The notes under the pieces: generated by a model
Seen by the model: the letters and a program-made list of their open reading frames with translations, nothing else
Told to the model about the DNA's origin: nothing
The model's database searches: none
Program-made: the position numbers and the translations under genes
Source of the DNA: an uncultured Clostridia bacterium
GTDB taxonomy: Bacteria > Bacillota > Clostridia > Oscillospirales > Acutalibacteraceae
Length of the DNA: 64,000 nt
Direction of reading: 5' to 3'
Assembly: GCA_937920235.1 (NCBI GenBank)
Contig: CALGUK010000010.1
Coordinates: forward strand, 17,349 to 81,348
Shown here: positions 49,930 to 57,812 of the stretch, one piece after another
Layout: each line of letters begins with the position of its first letter
How positions within the stretch are numbered: position 1 is the stretch's first letter

Positions 49930-50811
49930 TTATTTACTTGCTTCCTTTAAGAGCTTAAGTATGCTCTTTCTCGGGAATATATATTTTTTGTTACAGAAAT
50001 GACAGCAAACCTCTGTCTGCTCGTCCTCTGCCATCTCCCGAAGTCCCTCTTCACCTGCACTGATAAGTGCCTTTGTCACTCTTTCCTCACTGCAGTCGCA
50101 CCTATATTCGACATTCTGTGTGTCGAGAATTTCCATTGAAAATTCAGGAAGAACCGTGCGGCAAATCTGCTCCGGTGTTAATCCCTGTGCAAGCATTGAT
50201 GTTACGGGCTTGATGTTTTCAAGACCTTTTTCCACAAGGGAAATGGTGTTTTCGTCTGCTGTAGGCAAAAGCTGAATTAAAAATCCGCCTGCAAGAAGAA
50301 CATTCTCGGTTTCGGGGTCAACCAATACTCCGAGCGCACAAACAGTGGGTGTTTGCTCACTTGTGGCATAGTATGCCGTAATATCCTCGGCTATTTCACC
50401 TGAGATTATGGGAGTCTGTGCACAATACGGTTCTTTCATACCAAGATCCTTTATTACGGTCAGAAATCCGTTTTTACCGACTGCTCCCGAAACATCGAGC
50501 TTGCCCTTGCTGTTAAGAGGAAGGTTTATATTAGCGTCTCCGAGGTATCCCTTGACCTGACCTTTTGAGTTTGCAACGGCAACAATGGGGGAGGCAGGTC
50601 CGCCTCCGCTTATTTTAAGTGTAAGAGTATCTTTTTCGCCTTTCAGCAAAGCACCCATCATTGAAGCAGCTGTTATGAGTCTGCCGAGGGCGGCGGAACA
50701 GAGCTTTGATGTGTTGTGGATACTCTGCATTTCCTTGACCATTTCCGTTGAGTCAAGGGTGAGACAGTAGAGTGTACCGTCTTCCGAAATCATTCTGACA
50801 AGTTTGTTCAT
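49930..50811 (-). CDS. hslO: redox-regulated chaperone Hsp33
   Basis: Hsp33 (293 residues) is a holdase switched on by oxidation of its zinc-bound cysteines. The cysteine switch is at the C-terminus: RCDC (about 238-241) and CCHFC (about 269-273), matching C-x-C and C-x2-C. The N-terminal core has LGRLITAASMMGALLKGEKDTLTLKISGGGP (about 43-73) and the GxxGYLGD region. Its ATG overlaps the TGA of the methyltransferase gene by four bases. Confidence 0.96.
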   Translation of the reverse strand: MNKLVRMISEDGTLYCLTLDSTEMVKEMQSIHNTSKLCSAALGRLITAASMMGALLKGEKDTLTLKISGGGPASPIVAVANSKGQVKGYLGDANINLPLNSKGKLDVSGAVGKNGFLTVIKDLGMKEPYCAQTPIISGEIAEDITAYYATSEQTPTVCALGVLVDPETENVLLAGGFLIQLLPTADENTISLVEKGLENIKPVTSMLAQGLTPEQICRTVLPEFSMEILDTQNVEYRCDCSEERVTKALISAGEEGLREMAEDEQTEVCCHFCNKKYIFPRKSILKLLKEASK

Positions 50812-51581
50812 TTTAGTTCATCCTTAAAAATAGTTTCAGTTTTTTTACAGACAAAGGTGATTCTTTCGGTTTTTTCGTTTACGCTGTTTTCGCTGTAATC
50901 GTCAAATGTTCCTATAAGCGTAAAACCGCATTTCTTTATAATATCGGCAATTTCTTCCGCATCATATACATATTCCGAAAATCTTTCGCTGTACCGTTCA
51001 TATAAAGGCTCGTCTTCACGTTTTATGAAAAAGTCGAGATCTATATCGGTTTTCCGCTGTTCCTCGTCATAAGTGTTCTGCCAGGCGCAATAAACATCAT
51101 CCATATCGTAGATAAAGGTGTTGTTACCGAGAACAAAACGGTGCTTGTAGGGGGTATTGATATCGAAAATCAGGATACCGCTCATATTCATAAATAGAGA
51201 AATACGAGACAGGGCCTTTTCAACATTGTCTATACCTGCGATATGATTTAAAGTGTCAAGGCAGGAAACCGCACAGTCTATTGTTCCGTAAAGATCAAGC
51301 TCTTCACCTTTCTGACACAAAAACATTGCCGAGGAGTTTTCTTCATATTTTTTCTCGTTTGCGACCATAAGCATATCTTCGCTCGCGTCAACACCGATAA
51401 CATCATATCCGTTTTTCTCAAGAAGTAAAGACAGCGTTCCGGTCCCGCATCCCAAGTCAAGCAAAAGCCCCCCGTCAACACCGTTTTTGTGTAACAGAGA
51501 GCAAATTGTATCGGCAATTTTTTCGTATTCCACATTATCAGTCAGAATATCATAAACAGATGAAAAAATACCGTAACTCAT
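50808..51581 (-). CDS. class I SAM-dependent methyltransferase
   Basis: This 257-residue protein has motif I LLDLGCGTGTLSLLLEKNG (about 39-57), motif II GVDASEDML (about 63-71) and DCAVSCLDTLNHI (about 100-112) as the motif IV region. A C-terminal segment has beta strands typical of cyclopropane or small-molecule methyltransferases. Substrate unknown. It is coupled by four-base ATGA overlaps to the YerC gene upstream and hslO downstream, so the three make a tight operon. Confidence 0.85.
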   Translation of the reverse strand: MSYGIFSSVYDILTDNVEYEKIADTICSLLHKNGVDGGLLLDLGCGTGTLSLLLEKNGYDVIGVDASEDMLMVANEKKYEENSSAMFLCQKGEELDLYGTIDCAVSCLDTLNHIAGIDNVEKALSRISLFMNMSGILIFDINTPYKHRFVLGNNTFIYDMDDVYCAWQNTYDEEQRKTDIDLDFFIKREDEPLYERYSERFSEYVYDAEEIADIIKKCGFTLIGTFDDYSENSVNEKTERITFVCKKTETIFKDELK

Positions 51582-51865
51582 TTTTTTACTCTTTCAAATA
51601 TCTTTTCATATCCGTCTGCACCGTATTGAAGAGAACGGTTGACACGGCTGATTGTCGCAGTAGAAGCACCTGTTGCTTTTACAATATCGTTATATACTTT
51701 TTTCTCTGAAAGCATTTCTGCAACCACACAGCGCTGAGCCATCGAATGAAACTCGTTTACCGTACAGAGATCCTGAAAGAAATCATAACATTCTTCTTCA
51801 GTTTTAAGCTGCAAGATGCACTTTATAAGAAAATCCGTATTTTCGTTTTTAAAATCAATTCCCAT
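51578..51865 (-). CDS. YerC/YecD-family TrpR-like DNA-binding protein
   Basis: This 95-residue protein belongs to the TrpR-like YerC/YecD family: a helical dimer with HTH KVYNDIVKATGASTATISRVNRSLQYG (about 56-82). It lacks obvious tryptophan pocket residues; function in Bacillus is not well defined. It is the first gene of yerC-methyltransferase-hslO. The ATG follows CCGGAGG. Confidence 0.9.
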   Translation of the reverse strand: MGIDFKNENTDFLIKCILQLKTEEECYDFFQDLCTVNEFHSMAQRCVVAEMLSEKKVYNDIVKATGASTATISRVNRSLQYGADGYEKIFERVKK

Positions 51866-51956
51866 TTTATTACCTCCGGAATTATATTTCCCTTTAACAT
51901 TTTAGCACATTAAAACTTGAAAGTAAAGATTTATTTTCAGATTATATTATTTGCAT

Positions 51957-52859
51957 TTATACTTCTGCAAAGTGCAGTATAAGTCCGGGAATTACAGAGC
52001 AAAAATACATCACGGGTAAAATTTTCAGATTTTCCTTTATTCCTTTTTTGTCACGGAACAGTATCAGCATACCTGCACCTGAATTTACACAGAGCCCTGA
52101 TATGAGAGCACCGAAACTGAGCGTTCCCTCGATATATAATTCCGTCAGCAGTATGGAAGAGGCACAATTAGGGATAAATCCTATCAGTGCAGAGAGGAAT
52201 GGCTGAAAAGCAGATTCGGAAAGTAAAAAATGTGCAAATCTCTCTTCACCGATAAATGCTATTGCAAAATCAATTATCAGCGTGAAAAGAAGCAGAAAAC
52301 CGAAAACCTTTACCGTGTGAATAAGGGCGGGAAGTAAAATTCCGCTGTGCTCATCACATCCGCAGTGGTCGTGTTCGCATAAGTCGTGGGAATGATGACG
52401 CTTTTCTCTGTGTAAAGCCTTTTCGATGAAATATATAAGATATCCGAAAATAAGAGAGATAATTACCTTAGTAATGAGAAGCTTTAAAACCTGTGATCCG
52501 CCGTCAGTTCTTGCAGCAAGTAAAATCACGGCCTCGTCCGAGGTGGAAAGAAAGACAGCGATAAGGGTGCCGAGGGTGATGACTCCGCTTGAATACAAAT
52601 TTGCACATAAAACGGAAAATCCGCACTGAGGGACACAGCCTAAAAGCGCTGCTGCCAGCGGGCCTGCAGCACCTGTACGTGCAAAAAGATGCTTTATCTT
52701 GTCCTGGGCCCTGTGCTCGAGAAATTCAATAAATATGAATGCAATCAGCAAAAAGGGGAGTGTGTTCAGTGAGTCGAGCAGAGAGTCAAGAATAACTCCG
52801 GAGATATCGCTTGCGGAAAATTCGAGGGAGCTGTTGTGTATATGTAAAAAAACAGTCAT
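51957..52859 (-). CDS. ArsP_2-type polytopic metal exporter
   Basis: This 300-residue membrane protein has about eight to ten helices in two related halves. Each half contains a matching motif: GCVPQCGFSVLCANLYSSG (about 78-96) and GFIPNCASSILLTELYIEG (about 222-240), an internal pseudo-repeat. A cytoplasmic or extracellular loop is rich in ligands (HHSHDLCEHDHCGCDEHSG, about 154-172). It fits the family annotated as putative arsenic/manganese efflux (PF11449-like); the metal is unknown, though the His/Cys/Asp loop suggests zinc, manganese or cobalt. The ATG overlaps the TGA of the Fur-family gene (four bases); AAAGGAGTG lies upstream. Coupling suggests the regulator senses the exported ion. 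Confidence 0.8.
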   Translation of the reverse strand: MTVFLHIHNSSLEFSASDISGVILDSLLDSLNTLPFLLIAFIFIEFLEHRAQDKIKHLFARTGAAGPLAAALLGCVPQCGFSVLCANLYSSGVITLGTLIAVFLSTSDEAVILLAARTDGGSQVLKLLITKVIISLIFGYLIYFIEKALHREKRHHSHDLCEHDHCGCDEHSGILLPALIHTVKVFGFLLLFTLIIDFAIAFIGEERFAHFLLSESAFQPFLSALIGFIPNCASSILLTELYIEGTLSFGALISGLCVNSGAGMLILFRDKKGIKENLKILPVMYFCSVIPGLILHFAEV

Positions 52860-53260
52860 TTCACACACTCCTTTCCGCAGTCCTTGCATATGCCGTACAG
52901 TACGGTTTTTGAGTCATCAATCGTAAAATTATGGTCATTGAAAATATGTCGGGAAAGATTGTCAAGAAATTCGCACTGAGTATGAATAAGCTTACCGCAG
53001 GATGAACATTTAAGATGATAGTGACGGCTGCATTCATCACTTCTGAACTGATAACAGCAGGAATTATTCTCTCCGGAAAAGAATTTTGTTGCTTTTCCCT
53101 CATCACACAGTCTGTCAAGCTGACGGTAAACAGTCGTTCTGCCGATGTTATTGCCGTCGGAAATCAAACCGTAATATACTTCCTCAGCGGAAAAGTGCTT
53201 ATTCAGATTAAACTTTAAAAATTCATAGACAAGCTTACTTTGTTTAGTTTCATATGTCAT
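52856..53260 (-). CDS. Fur-family metalloregulator
   Basis: This 134-residue protein has a winged-helix domain (1-80, with IGRTTVYRQLDRLCDEG) and a metal-binding dimer domain. Structural zinc cysteines are CSSC (about 85-88) and CKDC (about 126-129), and a regulatory-site segment is RHYHLKC (about 79-85). Fur, Zur and PerR cannot be told apart by eye. It lies first in an operon with a metal exporter, behind a consensus promoter and a 12-1-12 palindrome that covers the start site, so negative autoregulation is very likely. Confidence 0.9.
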   Translation of the reverse strand: MTYETKQSKLVYEFLKFNLNKHFSAEEVYYGLISDGNNIGRTTVYRQLDRLCDEGKATKFFSGENNSCCYQFRSDECSRHYHLKCSSCGKLIHTQCEFLDNLSRHIFNDHNFTIDDSKTVLYGICKDCGKECVK

Positions 53261-53273
53261 ATTTGTACCTTCC

Positions 53274-53298
53274 GAAAATGAATTTGAAATTCATTTTC
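53274..53298. promoter_or_regulatory. Fur-type operator (12-1-12 palindrome)
   Basis: GAAAATGAATTT (53274-53285), one G, then AAATTCATTTTC (53287-53298) is a perfect inverted repeat. Its core TGAATTT-N-AAATTCA has the 7-1-7 layout of Fur-family boxes. It overlaps the expected transcription start (near 53294) of the Fur/exporter operon. Confidence 0.85.
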
Positions 53299-53300
53299 AA

Positions 53301-53329
53301 ATTATACCTTTAAATTCCCGTAATGTCAA
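53301..53329 (-). promoter_or_regulatory. consensus promoter of the Fur/exporter operon
   Basis: On the minus strand: TTGACA (53329 to 53324), 17 bases, TATAAT (53306 to 53301). Both hexamers are perfect. Confidence 0.92.
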
Positions 53330-53398
53330 GAAAAATAAGAGTATCTGAATAGCTAATTTATTTTTACGGATTTAGAGGACAATATTGCTTATTGTGTG

Positions 53399-53434
53399 AC
53401 AAAAATGAGACACACTTCTTACAAAGTGTGTCTC
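53399..53434 (-). terminator. terminator of the clan-A hydrolase gene
   Basis: GAGACACACTT (53407-53417) pairs with AAGTGTGTCTC (53424-53434); on the minus strand it is followed by ATTTTTG. Confidence 0.9.
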
Positions 53435-53460
53435 GGAGTATGTTATGTAAAAATATCCTG

Positions 53461-54765
53461 TTATTCGGCAAAGGCCTCCTGAACCGCATAATATGCAGGC
53501 TTCGGATTGCCGTTGAGATCCACAAGTCCCCATCCCGTTTCAACAGGACAATCTGACTGACCGCAGATGTAACAGGAGTCGCTGTCAGAATAGCAGTAAA
53601 CAATTGCTCCGCAAAGGAAATCGAGATTATAAAGACGATCGAAAAGGTCTTCAAAGAATTTTCCCTGGTCCTCGGGAGTGTGGCGGTAGTCGTTTAACTG
53701 ATATCCCCCTTGAAGCTCTCTGTAAAGATGGCTTGCAAGCTCTGTGTCAAAAAGTTTGTCGGCAAGCTCGGCTTCATTTGCATATTCAAGAGAAAGCATA
53801 TGCTCCTTAAAATCCTCGGGCAGATTATTTATAAGTCCCATAATGTCTTTTCTGGCGGCTTCCTCATTTTCAAATCCGTATGACTGAAGAATTTCATTTT
53901 TCTGTTCTTCCGTCTTAACGTCACCGTAACCTATATATCCGAACTCATTGAGAATTACGGGTTTACCTGTGTAACTCCATATGTATCTGAGAAGAGCATC
54001 AAATACCCAGATATCCTTGAAAACATTTTCAAAGCATCCGAGATAAAGGTCAAGCGCAACATAGTCACAGTAATCGTGGTACGGCTTCATAAGTCTGCAG
54101 GTTTCATATACATAGGTGCCTGCAAGATTGTATCCCACGATTATATCGCCCTTGACATCCTGCATGGCCTCACACTGAATACCTATAAACTCGGTAGCTT
54201 CCTCAATTGTCAGAGGAAGAGTGAAATGCTCAATACCCATTTCATTTGTAATCTGAAATGCCGAAACTATTCCCTGAAGGTCAGTTGCGTAGAATTTTGC
54301 AATTTCCTGTATTTTTGCCTTGTTTGCATCATCTCTCGGGTCAAGACCTGCCTCGATGTAATCATCAGGATAAGGTGTTATCGCCATAACCTTAAAACCG
54401 CGGTCGGCATAGCCTTTTGCTCGCTCTTTAAAGCTGAGATAACCGGGGGTGGGCTCCCCGTTTTCGTCATACGGCAGATGGCTGATGTCAAATCTTACCC
54501 ATTCAATATTGGCGTCGGCAATTTGCTCGTAGTTTTCATTAGGATGGCAAACACCCTTTATGAATCCGCCTGTTTTTTCAAGCAATGCATCAACCTCGTC
54601 ACTTGATTCGGCTTTTAAAAATGAAGTTCCCGCGTTGACGGCTACATATCTGAAACCGAGAGTATCAACCTTAGGCAGAACAAATGACCATAAAATAAAA
54701 ATCAGTGCAAGGAAAACAGCGATAATCGTAATTGCTATTTTCCAACCCTTTTTCTTTTTTGTCAT
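53461..54765 (-). CDS. membrane-anchored clan GH-A glycoside hydrolase-like protein
   Basis: This 434-residue protein has an N-terminal membrane helix (8-30) after a Lys-rich start (MTKKKKGWK), so the enzyme domain is probably outside. A TIM barrel follows, with the acid/base Glu in FQITNEMG (about 168-175), and the nucleophile Glu in PVILNEFGYIGYG (about 268-280). A late cysteine pair near the end (CYICGQSDCPVETGWG) may bind metal or form a disulfide. The family (GH5-, GH39- or GH113-like) cannot be fixed by eye. The ATG at 54765 is used (AAAGGGG upstream). The gene is divergent from the GH51 gene. Confidence 0.75.
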   Translation of the reverse strand: MTKKKKGWKIAITIIAVFLALIFILWSFVLPKVDTLGFRYVAVNAGTSFLKAESSDEVDALLEKTGGFIKGVCHPNENYEQIADANIEWVRFDISHLPYDENGEPTPGYLSFKERAKGYADRGFKVMAITPYPDDYIEAGLDPRDDANKAKIQEIAKFYATDLQGIVSAFQITNEMGIEHFTLPLTIEEATEFIGIQCEAMQDVKGDIIVGYNLAGTYVYETCRLMKPYHDYCDYVALDLYLGCFENVFKDIWVFDALLRYIWSYTGKPVILNEFGYIGYGDVKTEEQKNEILQSYGFENEEAARKDIMGLINNLPEDFKEHMLSLEYANEAELADKLFDTELASHLYRELQGGYQLNDYRHTPEDQGKFFEDLFDRLYNLDFLCGAIVYCYSDSDSCYICGQSDCPVETGWGLVDLNGNPKPAYYAVQEAFAE

Positions 54766-54850
54766 AAAAATAACCCCTTTTTCTTTTAGTTTATCACATC
54801 GTAACACGGAGAGTCAATAAAATATTGATTTTAACTTCCTTTTGTTGAAC

Positions 54851-54880
54851 TTGACATTTCAAGAGCATATTGTATATAAT
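54851..54880 (+). promoter_or_regulatory. GH51 promoter
   Basis: TTGACA (54851-54856), 18 bases, TATAAT (54875-54880). Confidence 0.75.
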
Positions 54881-54912
54881 TGATTTAATGCATACTCTGG
54901 AAGGGGATTATT

Positions 54913-57666
54913 ATGAGTAAATCCGAAAAGAAATTTTTGTGCGTTACACTTGCACTTTCTGTTTGTCTGGCAACTCTTGCTGCATGTTCCTTCGGCGGAA
55001 ATAACGGCACGACGGACGATTATGAAATAGTTGTTGACAATACAGGCGCAAATACCGTAAGTCCTTACAGCACGGACGGTGCTTATCTGCTTAACGTGGA
55101 TGCGGGTAATGAAATTCACGATATAAGTGACCTGCTGTTCGGTGCTTTTTTTGAAGACATAAACTTTGCTGCTGACGGCGGACTTTATGCCGAGATGGTT
55201 GTTAACAGATCATTTGAATATACCGCTCTGGCTCAGGATGATGAGCTTTATCGCTGGTCAGATGTGAATGGTGCAAAACTCAAGGTTGATTATCTTCCGA
55301 ATCATTCTCTGAACGAAAACAATCCTCATTATCTTATTCTCAATAATGAAACCGAAGGTGTTGCGGGTGTTGAGAATAAAGGCTTTCTTGACGGAATGAG
55401 CATAGAAAAAGATGCACAGTATAATGTGTCGTTCTATGCAAAGTCTAAAAAAGGATATACAGGTAATTTCTACGTAAACCTCGCGGTTGACGGAAATGTT
55501 GTTACAAGCAGTACCGTTCCCGCAGTCTCGGACGAATGGACAAAGTACGAAGCAACACTGACAGCTTCTGTTACGGCACACGAGAACGTAACACTTCAGG
55601 TGCTTATTGATAGTGGAGAAGTATATCTTGATATGGTGTCCCTATTCCCTGAAAATACATATAAAAATCAGAAAAACGGTCTGCGTGCCGATATGTGTAA
55701 GCTTCTCGAAGAACTCCAACCCAAGTTTCTTCGCTTCCCCGGAGGATGTATTACGGAGGGATACGATGCTGCAACGGCATATAACTGGAAAGACTCCGTC
55801 GGCGTGGACTCAAACGGACTTCCTCTTGAATTTAACGGAAAATACGGAGATGTAGCAGCAAGAACTCAGGGTATAAATCTCTGGACAAATATCAGCATTA
55901 CAGACGATCAATTGCCGTGCTTTATGACTTACGGACTCGGATTTTTTGAATATTTCCGCCTTGCTGAAGATATAGGTGCAATCGGTGTTCCCGTTCTCAA
56001 TGCAGGCCTTTATTGTCAGGCAAGAGGTAAGGGCGCACTTTCAACGGAAAGTCAAGAGTTCAAGCAGTATGTTCAGGATATGCACGACCTTATTGAATTC
56101 TGCCGCGGCGATGAAAACACAACCTGGGGCAAGGTTCGTATTGATCTCGGCAGAACAGAGCCCTTTAAGCTCAAATATATATGCATAGGCAATGAAAACT
56201 GGGGACAGGATTATTATGAGCATTATTCGCTGTTCCTCAAATCCTTTAATGAAGCTAAGGCTAAAAATCCCGAGCTTTATGAGGGGATAGAGCTTATTTA
56301 TTCTTCCGGTGTGGATGACGGAACAAGCGGTGCAGATTATCTTGCATCTTACGAATATGCCAAGGCCGAACTCGATAAAATAGGCTCAAGTGATCCGTCG
56401 GATTTTACGGCCGCAACCGACCATCATTATTATAATGACCCATCCTGGTTCTATGAAAATGCCGATTACTATGATGAAAGCAACTACAAGAGAAGCGTAA
56501 ATGAAATGACGGACACAATTTACGGCGGCGCACTCAAGGTGTTTGTGGGAGAATATGCTTCTTGGAGCAATACACTCAACTCAGCACTTTCCGAAGCGGC
56601 ATATATGACAGGACTTGAGAGAAACGGCGACATTGTTGAAATGGCAGCTTATGCACCTCTTTTCGGAAATCTCACCGCAATTCATTGGTCTCCCGACCTT
56701 ATCTGGTTCAATAATCATCAGGTAACAGGTTCTATCAACTATTATGTTCAGAAGCTTTTCTCAAGAAATCAAGGCTCAGCAGTTCTTAAACATACGTTTG
56801 AGGGTGCAGAGGTTCAGGAAAAGGTGCTTTCGGGTGCAGTCGGTGTGGGAACCTGGTACACATCCGCCAAATTCGATAATCTCATAGTGACCGACAATGA
56901 AACCGGTAAGGAGCTTGCACACGAAAAATTCAACACATTCCTTGCAAAGAGTGATTGGAATTTTGCAACTGACGGTAAATGGAAAATTAAAAAGGGTGCT
57001 CTCGTCAATACAACTACGAGTATGGCATATTCTAATACCGGCAGTGTGGCATATTTCGGAGACACAAACTGGGATAATTACACAATGACTGTTGAAGCAA
57101 CAAAACTTGAAGGTGATGAAGGCTTTATCATTCCTTTTGCAGTCAAGGATGTCGATAATAACTATTTCTGGAATATAGGCGGCTGGAGCAACACACTCTC
57201 GGCACTTCAGAGAATAGATGCAGGTGCAAAGACCGATAAGATTGTCGGAACAGTTAAGGATATCACAATTGAAACGGGCAGAACATATCAGATAAAACTT
57301 GTTGTGGACGGTGCTCGTGTTCAGGGATATATTGACGGTGAATTGTATTTTGACTATGATTTCGGGGTTAAGGCAACATCCAAAGCCTATACCGTTGTAA
57401 GTAATGACGATAACGGTGACATCATAATCAAGCTTGTCAATGTTACGGAAAAAGCAAGTACGGTAGCTGTGAATATCGATAATGCCGATGTGCAGAGCAG
57501 GGCTGTTATCAACCAGGTTGCCGGTGATTCGCTTATGAATGACAATATCCTCGGTGCTCCCGAAGATTGTATAATGAAGGGGTTTACGCTTGACGGCTTC
57601 TCTGACAGCTTTAATTATACAATGCCAGCGTATTCTGTAACTTCAATCCGACTTAAAACAAAATAA
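54913..57666 (+). CDS. alpha-L-arabinofuranosidase lipoprotein, GH51
   Basis: This 917-residue protein has a lipoprotein signal (lipobox LAAC, Cys25). A carbohydrate-binding-like jelly roll lies at about 110-250, inserted near the start of the GH51 core. The catalytic barrel runs to about 640, with the acid/base Glu in CIGNENWGQDYY (about 424-435), the nucleophile Glu in VFVGEYASWSN (about 541-551) and a substrate region KFLRFPGGCITEGY (about 272-285). A C-terminal beta domain (about 650-830) resembles DUF1080/LamG-like modules. It should release arabinose from arabinan or arabinoxylan at the cell surface. The ATG follows AAGGGGATT. Confidence 0.92.
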   Translation: MSKSEKKFLCVTLALSVCLATLAACSFGGNNGTTDDYEIVVDNTGANTVSPYSTDGAYLLNVDAGNEIHDISDLLFGAFFEDINFAADGGLYAEMVVNRSFEYTALAQDDELYRWSDVNGAKLKVDYLPNHSLNENNPHYLILNNETEGVAGVENKGFLDGMSIEKDAQYNVSFYAKSKKGYTGNFYVNLAVDGNVVTSSTVPAVSDEWTKYEATLTASVTAHENVTLQVLIDSGEVYLDMVSLFPENTYKNQKNGLRADMCKLLEELQPKFLRFPGGCITEGYDAATAYNWKDSVGVDSNGLPLEFNGKYGDVAARTQGINLWTNISITDDQLPCFMTYGLGFFEYFRLAEDIGAIGVPVLNAGLYCQARGKGALSTESQEFKQYVQDMHDLIEFCRGDENTTWGKVRIDLGRTEPFKLKYICIGNENWGQDYYEHYSLFLKSFNEAKAKNPELYEGIELIYSSGVDDGTSGADYLASYEYAKAELDKIGSSDPSDFTAATDHHYYNDPSWFYENADYYDESNYKRSVNEMTDTIYGGALKVFVGEYASWSNTLNSALSEAAYMTGLERNGDIVEMAAYAPLFGNLTAIHWSPDLIWFNNHQVTGSINYYVQKLFSRNQGSAVLKHTFEGAEVQEKVLSGAVGVGTWYTSAKFDNLIVTDNETGKELAHEKFNTFLAKSDWNFATDGKWKIKKGALVNTTTSMAYSNTGSVAYFGDTNWDNYTMTVEATKLEGDEGFIIPFAVKDVDNNYFWNIGGWSNTLSALQRIDAGAKTDKIVGTVKDITIETGRTYQIKLVVDGARVQGYIDGELYFDYDFGVKATSKAYTVVSNDDNGDIIIKLVNVTEKASTVAVNIDNADVQSRAVINQVAGDSLMNDNILGAPEDCIMKGFTLDGFSDSFNYTMPAYSVTSIRLKTK

Positions 57667-57726
57667 AATGAGTTTTAAGATGTGATGTCGGCATCACATA
57701 TACAGTTCAACTCTATCAACAACAGA

Positions 57727-57770
57727 AAAGAGAAGATTCGTATAGGTAACGAGTCTTCTCTTTCTTTTTC
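57727..57770 (+). terminator. GH51 terminator
   Basis: Arms 57727-57741 and 57749-57763 form a 15-bp stem, one G:U, around a 7-base loop, followed by CTTTTTC. Confidence 0.93.
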
Positions 57771-57812
57771 TTTTAAATGGCATTCTGTTTGGTTGCTTTA
57801 GTAAAAACAGAT

